The notes under the pieces were generated by a model. The model made no database searches and had not been told where the DNA came from. It saw only the letters and a program-made list of their open reading frames with translations. This document shows, one piece after another, positions 1 through 4,517 of a stretch of 6,816 nt of DNA. Made by a program: the position numbers and the translations under genes. Source of the stretch: Cyanobacteria bacterium OH_CDB_58 (GTDB lineage Bacteria; Cyanobacteriota; Vampirovibrionia; Gastranaerophilales; Gastranaerophilaceae). Every line of letters starts with the position of its first letter. Within the stretch, counting starts at the first letter, position 1. Location: positions 1-6,816 of the forward strand of contig JAEZLC010000032.1 of the NCBI GenBank assembly GCA_023435965.1. The letters are read 5' to 3'.

Positions 1-52
1 TGAAACTACAATAACAGAGTTCGTGCGTGTATTAGGTCCTGTTAACGAGTAA
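1..52 (+). CDS. C-terminal end of a probable GspE/PilB-type secretion ATPase (partial)
   Basis: Only the last 16 codons are present, in the frame that starts at base 2, ending at a TAA at 50-52. The peptide reads ETTITEFVRVLGPVNE. The pattern T-T-[IL]-x-E-[FV]-x-R-V-x-G is typical of the extreme C-terminus of GspE/PilB hexameric ATPases, which power pilus or pseudopilus assembly at the inner membrane. The next gene, 15 bp downstream on the same strand, encodes the GspF/PilC platform protein that such ATPases contact, and ATPase followed by platform protein is a common order. PilT is possible but its usual C-terminus differs. The identity rests on a very short peptide and the neighbour, so it is only moderately secure. 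Confidence 0.6.
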   Translation, partial: ETTITEFVRVLGPVNE

Positions 53-53
53 T

Positions 54-58
54 GAGGT
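54..58 (+). promoter_or_regulatory. Shine-Dalgarno site supporting the TTG start of the PilC-like gene
   Basis: GAGGT lies 9 bases before the TTG at 68. No ATG or GTG between here and residue 35 would give the canonical N-terminus, so this site supports TTG initiation. The spacing is at the long end of normal. Confidence 0.6.
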
Positions 59-67
59 TTTAAGAAA

Positions 68-1282
68 TTGCCGGTTTTTGAGTATATAGCTTTAAAAAAT
101 AACAACGAAGTCATTAAGGGAAAAATTGATGCCGATGACGTTCGTCATGCTCGTCAGCAGCTAAGAGAGATGGGGTATATTCCTACAAAAGTTTTAGATA
201 CCTCAAAAAAACAAGAAATGAAGAGCATGGAGTCGGTAGCCAAGCTTCAAAACCTTTCTTTGAAAGAAAAATTGGACTTTACTACTACCTTTCAGACATT
301 GCATAGAGCAGGTCTTCCTGTAATAGAAAGTTTGATTTTTATGGAAAATGATGCCGCCAGCCGAAGAGTTAGGTTGTTGGCAAGAGAAATCCGTAAACAA
401 ATCATTTCAGGATACACATTCTCTGATACATTAGCTAGATACCCTGATATATTTGGACATGTGTATATTGGTCTTGCCAAAGCAGGTGAAGATTCTGGTG
501 AAATGGAACGTACTTTCGACAGGATTATTGAACTTCTCAAAAAAGAAAGTGATATCAAAAACAAGGTTGTATCAGCTTTGGCTTATCCTTCGTTTGTAAT
601 TTGTTTAGCATTTGCTGTAGTACTTATAATGTTGATGTTCGTATTTCCTGCTTTTAAAGATATGTTTGATAATTTAGGAAAAGAACTTCCTATTTTTACT
701 AAAATCTGTATGAGTGCCGGTGAGTATTTGAAGACACGTTGGTTTGTAATTCCTATAGGTCTTGGCTCTCTTATTTGGGGAACTATATATTTGCTGAATT
801 GGGGACCGTCTAGAAAAGAGATAGACAAGATAGTACTGACTATCCCCTTGCTATCTGACTTGATAAAATATGCAAGCTTTTCAAACTTTTTATCAGTGCT
901 CCAGGTGGCTTATGAAGCAGGTATACCTATTGTTGATTGTTTGTACCTGTCCAATCTTACTTTTACCAACAGTGCAATGCATAAAGCGGTTAATACGTCT
1001 ATAAAGAAGGTTCAAGAAGGTGCACACTTGTCAGCTGCACTTAGAAACGCGAAAATATTCCCTAAAATGATATTATTTATGGTTGCTACAGGGGAACAAT
1101 CCGGTAGGCTAGGAGAATTGATGAAACAGTCTGTTTTGTTTATAGATCAAGAGCTTGAAAGGACTGTTGATATGTTGACCAAGATGATAGAGCCGCTATT
1201 GCTTATTTTTATCGGATCTATTGTTTGTTTCTTGGCACTTTCCCTATATTTGCCGTTATTCCAGTCTTATCAAATGTCTTAA
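68..1282 (+). CDS. pilC: GspF/PilC-family inner-membrane platform protein of a type IV pilus or type II secretion system
   Basis: This 404-residue polytopic protein forms the inner-membrane platform on which pilins or pseudopilins are assembled by the cytoplasmic ATPase. The N-terminus (PVFEYIALKNNNEVIKGKI) matches the usual family opening and supports the TTG start. Two T2SSF domains are visible. The first spans about residues 70-192, with TLHRAGLPVIESL near 77-89 and AGEDSGEME at 139-147. The second spans about 271-394, with ATGEQSGRLGE at 340-350 and an E-P pair at 375-376. Membrane segments are predicted near 168-195, 223-243 and 375-397. The length is normal for the family (about 400). 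It follows the ATPase remnant by 15 bp and is followed 14 bp later by a small conserved gene, so they are probably cotranscribed. Whether the system is a pilus or a type II secretion machine cannot be told from this gene alone. Confidence 0.93.
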   Translation: MPVFEYIALKNNNEVIKGKIDADDVRHARQQLREMGYIPTKVLDTSKKQEMKSMESVAKLQNLSLKEKLDFTTTFQTLHRAGLPVIESLIFMENDAASRRVRLLAREIRKQIISGYTFSDTLARYPDIFGHVYIGLAKAGEDSGEMERTFDRIIELLKKESDIKNKVVSALAYPSFVICLAFAVVLIMLMFVFPAFKDMFDNLGKELPIFTKICMSAGEYLKTRWFVIPIGLGSLIWGTIYLLNWGPSRKEIDKIVLTIPLLSDLIKYASFSNFLSVLQVAYEAGIPIVDCLYLSNLTFTNSAMHKAVNTSIKKVQEGAHLSAALRNAKIFPKMILFMVATGEQSGRLGELMKQSVLFIDQELERTVDMLTKMIEPLLLIFIGSIVCFLALSLYLPLFQSYQMS

Positions 1283-1296
1283 GAAAGAGGTCTTAA

Positions 1297-1587
1297 ATGA
1301 GTTTAGATGATCATACATTGTTAGAAGAAAATTTTATAACCGGAATCTGGTCAGAAAAAGTTTTGGTTGTCACAAAGGATTATGAAGTAAAAGGCAAAGT
1401 ATTTATGCCTAAAACCGGAAGAAAAAACAGGCTTTTGTCGGATATTTTAAATGGCGGTAAACGATTTGTTGCCATAAAGGACTGCGAGATCAAGCACAGA
1501 GAGTTCCCTAATAGAAAAACGGAGCACCACGATTTTATCCAGTTAAATCTTAATTCTATTATATTGTTGAGGCCAGTCGGCGAATAG
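1297..1587 (+). CDS. Small conserved protein resembling the DUF6812 family, function unknown
   Basis: The product is a 96-residue soluble protein with no signal peptide or membrane segment. It starts at ATG after a strong AGAGGT site at 1286-1291, 5 bases upstream. The sequence looks beta-rich: strands near 21-38 (KVLVVTKDYEVKGKVFMP), 55-65 (KRFVAIKDCEI) and 80-93 (FIQLNLNSIILLRP), with a polar RLLSDILN turn/helix at 45-52. This G-K-V, then R-x-x-S-D-x-L-N, then F-x-x-[IL]-x-D layout resembles a small family (DUF6812, recalled from memory and not checked) that often sits beside motility or pilus genes. It begins 14 bp after the pilC stop, so it is very likely in the same operon. A role linked to the pilus or secretion system is inferred from position only; no catalytic motif is visible. 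Confidence 0.8.
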   Translation: MSLDDHTLLEENFITGIWSEKVLVVTKDYEVKGKVFMPKTGRKNRLLSDILNGGKRFVAIKDCEIKHREFPNRKTEHHDFIQLNLNSIILLRPVGE

Positions 1588-1610
1588 AAAAAATTAAAAA
1601 AAGCTTGATT

Positions 1611-1637
1611 TTGAATATTGTCTATGATATCTATAAT
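1611..1637 (+). promoter_or_regulatory. Candidate sigma-70-type promoter for tRNA-Ile
   Basis: A perfect TATAAT lies at 1632-1637, 16 bases before the tRNA 5' end, with TTGAAT at 1611-1616 as a possible -35 box. The 15-base spacer is short. Transcription would start near 1644, giving a leader of about 10 bases. No terminator separates the upstream gene from the tRNA, so readthrough from the pil operon is also possible. Confidence 0.5.
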
Positions 1638-1653
1638 ATACAGAGATAAACGA

Positions 1654-1727
1654 GGGCTATTAGCTCAGGTGGCTAGAGCGCACGCCTGATAAGCGTGAGG
1701 TCCCTGGTTCGAGTCCAGGATGGCCCA
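1654..1727 (+). tRNA. tRNA-Ile (anticodon GAT)
   Basis: A complete cloverleaf can be folded by eye. The acceptor stem pairs 1654-1660 with 1720-1726 (seven pairs, one G-T wobble) and the discriminator is A1727. The D stem is GCTC (1663-1666) with GAGC (1676-1679). The anticodon stem is CACGC (1681-1685) with GCGTG (1693-1697) around the loop CTGATAA, giving anticodon GAT at 1688-1690, which reads AUC/AUU isoleucine codons. The variable loop has five bases. The T stem is CCTGG with CCAGG around TTCGAGT. The 3' CCA is not encoded (AAT follows the discriminator), so it must be added by a CCA-adding enzyme. The gene stands alone, outside any rRNA operon visible here. Confidence 0.97.
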
Positions 1728-1733
1728 AATAAA

Positions 1734-1763
1734 GAAGAGAGTTCGATTAGAACCCTCTTTTTT
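1734..1763 (+). terminator. Rho-independent terminator after tRNA-Ile
   Basis: The arm at 1736-1744 pairs with 1750-1758 with one A-C mismatch (A1740/C1754), leaving the loop GATTA. A run of six T follows at 1758-1763. It lies a few bases after the tRNA and probably ends both the tRNA transcript and any readthrough from the pil operon. Confidence 0.85.
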
Positions 1764-1813
1764 ATTGAAAATTTTCTCACAAACAGAGATCATTAATTCT
1801 ATAAAGTTTGCAT

Positions 1814-1842
1814 TTTACATAGCTCACTGCATAAGTTATAAT
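1814..1842 (+). promoter_or_regulatory. Promoter candidate for the GyrI-like gene
   Basis: TTTACA (1814-1819) and a perfect TATAAT (1837-1842) are separated by the ideal 17 bases. Transcription would start near 1849, leaving a leader of about 78 bases that includes the inverted repeat at 1873-1904. A second TATAAT at 1858-1863 lacks a convincing -35 box. Confidence 0.6.
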
Positions 1843-1872
1843 AATTATTTATTCTCGTATAATTTAGTAAAA

Positions 1873-1904
1873 TGACATTAACAAACACAGTGCTGTAAAT
1901 GTCA
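1873..1904 (+). promoter_or_regulatory. Operator-like inverted repeat or leader hairpin upstream of the GyrI-like gene
   Basis: The two arms are TGACATTAACA (1873-1883) and, on the opposite strand, TGACATTTACA (1894-1904). They match at 10 of 11 positions and are separated by 10 bases. The half-site centres are 21 bp apart, two helical turns, as expected for a dimeric regulator binding one face of the DNA. The short palindrome CACAGTG sits in the middle. The repeat lies downstream of the best promoter and 9 bases before the ribosome binding site, so it could act as a roadblock operator or as an RNA hairpin. Confidence 0.55.
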
Positions 1905-1913
1905 CAATAGAGT

Positions 1914-1920
1914 GAGAGGA
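1914..1920 (+). promoter_or_regulatory. Ribosome binding site fixing the start of the GyrI-like gene
   Basis: GAGAGGA lies 6 bases before the ATG at 1927. An in-frame GTG at 1912 would place this site inside the coding sequence and would have no ribosome binding site of its own, so 1927 is preferred. Confidence 0.7.
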
Positions 1921-1926
1921 TTAGTG

Positions 1927-2409
1927 ATGAAGCATTTTGTAGAAATTAGAGACATTAAAGACGAAGAAGTATATTATGTCAGAAAATTCGGGCATTATAA
2001 TGAAACTGCTCCGCTTGCTTTTAGTGAACTCTGTCTTTTTGTTAAAAACCATAATATGGCACTGCCTGACGTTAATTCTAATATAAAATTAATCGGCATA
2101 GCACATGATAATCCCTGCATTAAAGAAGATAAAAAATGCAGGTTTGACTTTTGCATCACTGTGACAAAAGTTGTTCCGCTTGAGGGAGATGTGAATTTGC
2201 AAACAATTAGAGGCGGGAAATATGCAGTATTTATACATAAAGGACCTTATCAAAACCTAGCCCCGCTTTTCCATGCAATTTGTGAGGACTGGTTGCCTAA
2301 TAGCAACTATAAAAAAAGAGATTTACCAATGTTTCAGGTTTATTTGAATGACTGGCAAAAAGTAAAGCCCGAAGATTTGTTAGCAGAAATTTATTTACCA
2401 ATCGAATAG
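1927..2409 (+). CDS. Stand-alone GyrI-like (SbmC/AraC effector-binding type) small-molecule-binding protein
   Basis: The 160-residue protein consists of a single GyrI-like domain with no DNA-binding part. Family hallmarks appear in order: VYYVRKFGHY at 15-24, LIGIAHDNP at 55-63, CRFDFCITV at 71-79, GGKYAVFIHKGPY at 96-108, WLPNSNY at 122-128, FQVYLND at 136-142 and the terminal EIYLPIE at 154-160. Known relatives include E. coli SbmC/GyrI, which protects gyrase from toxins, and the effector domains of AraC- and MerR-type regulators. Some stand-alone members have been reported to hydrolyse toxic small molecules. The ligand here cannot be inferred. The gene is monocistronic: a terminator lies upstream and the gene ends 7 bp from the stop of the convergent tpsB gene. 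An earlier in-frame GTG at 1912 would add five residues but is less likely. The preceding inverted repeat suggests regulated expression. Confidence 0.88.
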   Translation: MKHFVEIRDIKDEEVYYVRKFGHYNETAPLAFSELCLFVKNHNMALPDVNSNIKLIGIAHDNPCIKEDKKCRFDFCITVTKVVPLEGDVNLQTIRGGKYAVFIHKGPYQNLAPLFHAICEDWLPNSNYKKRDLPMFQVYLNDWQKVKPEDLLAEIYLPIE

Positions 2410-2416
2410 GAAAATT

Positions 2417-4339
2417 TTAAACTTTTTGATTTTTAACTTGCAGTTCTTTTTGCTTCTCTTCTTTTTTTAGTTTTTTATTTACAAGTTCTAGTTCTTTTTT
2501 TTCTTGTTTAGATTTTTTTAGTTGCATTAAACTGTAGAAGTCGGGAGTCATTGCCAGTTCAAAATGGAATCTGCCAATTCTTTGTCTTGTTTCGTGGTTG
2601 TTTCGTATAAAGGGGAATCCCCAGTACAATCTTGCAGTAAAGTCTCCGGGAAGTGATATTCTTAACCCTAATCCGCCACTTACCAGAAAGTCGTTTGCAG
2701 TTATGCCTTCTTGACCAGGACCGCTACCTTTGAATGGAAATACACCTGCATTATCTACAAAACAAACACCTTTCACCCACCTTCCAAAGAACGGGACTTT
2801 GGTTTTTTTATTGTCTTTATTTACTGTTATCGAGCTTGGAGCTAGAGGAAACAGTAGTTCAGCACTGGTGAAATAACCTGATTTTCCGATTAAAAGGCCC
2901 TCTGAATACCCCCTAACAGTTGATATACCGCCTGATTGAAATTGATCCATGTATGGAATAACATCTTGAGGTACATATTGATAATTTATCCTGTACTGCC
3001 CGACTATTCCGTGTCCAAAGTCGTGCAGCGTTACGAAATTTCCTTCATATTTAAAGTATTTTGATTCTCGTTTAATAATTGGGAAAGCGTGGTACACTGA
3101 TTGACTTGCGTATAAGATGCTCTTTTGCATGTCGTATTTTGCATTTAGTCCGACCTGAGCACTAGTGATTTTGTCTGTGTCTAAATCATACCCGTCAAAA
3201 GATGTTGTAGCTTGCTTGTAGTTGCCTGATACAATCCCGTTTAATTCAAAATTAGGCTTTCTTATGAGTGGGTGTAGATAATAAAGAGAGTAATTATATG
3301 ATCTACTTTTGATGTTGAACATCTCGTAACTGCCTGAGGTAATCGCAGTGTTACTTGAGGAATAAGAAAAACCGACTCTGCCGTCATATTTATTAACAGG
3401 GATATTGTAATCGGCAAAAGGGGTAATAGAGCTTCTGCTTTGGTATGCTCCGAGGGTAAGTCTGTCTCTTAGCCCAAAGAGACTGTCATTTTGAAGCATC
3501 AAGCCGCCTCTTAGTATGCCTATTGTTTCTCTTCCGGCGTTATCCATAAGTGTTGTCATATGAAATGGAAATTCTTCCCTTGCAACAAGTTGGATGTCTG
3601 TTGTTTTTTCTTCTGTTCCCGGAAATAGATTTGCTTTTAATTTTATCCCGTCATTGTATCTATTGAATTTTAATATATCTTGTTCAAGAGAAATTATGTC
3701 AAAAACGTCCCCTTGTTTTTGTGAAAGTCTTTGTTTTACGTAATAATCCCTGGTCCACTTAGTTTCATTTATTGAAATTGAACCTATTTTCCCTTCCACA
3801 AGCTCGATGAAAAGGTTTCCATCATCCATTGTTTGCGGGATAAGAAACGCTCTTGCAGTTACGTAACCTTTAGCTGCGTATAGGTTATTTATTTCGCGTA
3901 TAACTTCTTGTATGTCTTCTATGAAAACGTTATTGTTTTCCAGTTCTTGAGCGAATGTATTTAATTCTTCTTGAGAAAGGATCAGAGATTCGGAAAAATT
4001 AACTTTTTCTATATAAACACCCTTTGTTTGGTATTCTGAGACCTTGGCTTTTATGACCGGCGATGTTTGATCAGTTTGTGTAGATTGGCTATTCGATTTA
4101 TCCTGCTGATTTTGATTTTCTTTTTTCTTTTTATATTCTGTAAAATCAGCCTGTTCTTGTTTTTGAAATTGTCTTTGTTTTATTAAGTCGATATCATGAG
4201 TGTTAATAGTTCCTGCATTGTATGCTCCGGGGGAAAAATTTGCAGGGATTGATGGATCTGCTGCAAAAGTTTTTTGTGAAACTGTAAGTATGAGAGCCAG
4301 AGTTATTACAATTATTAAATTTTGTCTTGGTATGTTCAT
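2417..4339 (-). CDS. Two-partner secretion outer-membrane transporter (TpsB, ShlB/FhaC family)
   Basis: This 640-residue Omp85-superfamily pore would secrete the TpsA adhesin encoded divergently next to it. A Sec signal peptide covers residues 1-26 (cleavage after TFA, before ADPS). A Gln/Lys-rich linker follows at about 50-95. Two POTRA domains are expected at about 106-182 (with ELVEGKIGSISI at 179-190) and 183-256. The barrel starts near 258, with the first-strand signature DNAGRETIGILRGG at 266-279, and ends near 597. The L6 lid motif GGISTVRGYSEG is at 470-481 and FVDNAG at 527-532. ATG is chosen because GAAGGA lies 8 bases upstream. FhaC is 584 residues; the excess here is mainly the linker and a Lys/Glu-rich tail at 601-640 after the last strand, where TpsB proteins normally end at the barrel. 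The gene is convergent with the GyrI-like gene and divergent from tpsA. Confidence 0.92.
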   Translation of the reverse strand: MNIPRQNLIIVITLALILTVSQKTFAADPSIPANFSPGAYNAGTINTHDIDLIKQRQFQKQEQADFTEYKKKKENQNQQDKSNSQSTQTDQTSPVIKAKVSEYQTKGVYIEKVNFSESLILSQEELNTFAQELENNNVFIEDIQEVIREINNLYAAKGYVTARAFLIPQTMDDGNLFIELVEGKIGSISINETKWTRDYYVKQRLSQKQGDVFDIISLEQDILKFNRYNDGIKLKANLFPGTEEKTTDIQLVAREEFPFHMTTLMDNAGRETIGILRGGLMLQNDSLFGLRDRLTLGAYQSRSSITPFADYNIPVNKYDGRVGFSYSSSNTAITSGSYEMFNIKSRSYNYSLYYLHPLIRKPNFELNGIVSGNYKQATTSFDGYDLDTDKITSAQVGLNAKYDMQKSILYASQSVYHAFPIIKRESKYFKYEGNFVTLHDFGHGIVGQYRINYQYVPQDVIPYMDQFQSGGISTVRGYSEGLLIGKSGYFTSAELLFPLAPSSITVNKDNKKTKVPFFGRWVKGVCFVDNAGVFPFKGSGPGQEGITANDFLVSGGLGLRISLPGDFTARLYWGFPFIRNNHETRQRIGRFHFELAMTPDFYSLMQLKKSKQEKKELELVNKKLKKEEKQKELQVKNQKV

Positions 4340-4347
4340 TGAAATAG

Positions 4348-4353
4348 TCCTTC
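4348..4353 (-). promoter_or_regulatory. Ribosome binding site of tpsB
   Basis: GAAGGA on the minus strand lies 8 bases before the ATG at 4337-4339, which supports that start codon. Confidence 0.7.
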
Positions 4354-4392
4354 AATAATTAATTAAATCATGAAGATTAGCCCAATGGATTA

Positions 4393-4422
4393 ATTGTAAC
4401 TATTTTATTAAATTTTGGATAA
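4393..4422 (-). promoter_or_regulatory. Weak promoter candidate for tpsB
   Basis: On the minus strand, TACAAT (4393-4398) matches a -10 box well. The sequence 18 bases upstream, TTATCC (4417-4422), is a poor -35 match. The region is so AT-rich that chance matches are likely. Confidence 0.25.
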
Positions 4423-4446
4423 ATTTCTTAATAAATTAAGTATAAT
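4415..4446 (+). promoter_or_regulatory. Promoter candidate for tpsA
   Basis: A perfect TATAAT lies at 4441-4446. The nearest plausible -35 box is TTGGAT at 4415-4420, but the 20-base spacer is too long for a strong unaided promoter, which would suit activation by a regulator. The leader would be about 65 bases. Confidence 0.35.
4427..4440. repeat. Perfect 14-bp palindrome next to the tpsA -10 box
   Basis: CTTAAT and ATTAAG flank a central AA, giving two perfect 6-bp arms. The palindrome directly abuts the TATAAT at 4441 and fills most of the spacer of the candidate tpsA promoter, a typical operator position. Its AT-richness makes a chance origin possible. Confidence 0.4.
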
Positions 4447-4517
4447 CGCCATTCTTTTTATATGCTAATTGATGGTGTATTAGAACTAATAATCTATCAT
4501 TGTAGAAAGTTTAATAA

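Larger units (their letters stand above)
4340..4517. promoter_or_regulatory. Shared divergent regulatory region between tpsB and tpsA
   Basis: This 178-bp, very AT-rich spacer must carry the promoters for both halves of the two-partner secretion system. It holds candidate promoter boxes in both directions, a perfect palindrome at 4427-4440, and two near-identical 10-mers (TGGATTAATT at 4386-4395 and TGGATAAATT at 4416-4425) exactly 30 bp apart. Shared regulation of the pair is inferred from the layout. No RNA gene is recognised here. Confidence 0.6.

Noticed and set aside
203..828. Several minus-strand open frames of 65-90 codons inside pilC
   Set aside because: All lie within the clearly conserved pilC coding sequence and show no family features.
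1654..1763. tRNA-Ile as an integration site for a mobile element
   Set aside because: No repeated tRNA 3' end, integrase or other mobile-element gene is seen downstream in the window.
1858..1863. Second TATAAT as an additional promoter for the GyrI-like gene
   Set aside because: No acceptable -35 box lies 15-19 bases upstream, and AT-rich intergenic DNA gives such matches by chance.
1912..1926. GTG at 1912 as the start of the GyrI-like gene
   Set aside because: The GAGAGGA ribosome binding site would lie inside the gene, and the five extra residues (start to LV) do not match the family N-terminus, which begins near MKHFVEIRDI.
2405..2435. Bidirectional terminator between the convergent GyrI-like and tpsB genes
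   Set aside because: Only a weak all-AT symmetry (AAAATTTT) is present, with no GC-containing stem. The T-rich stretch is simply antisense to Lys codons of the tpsB tail.
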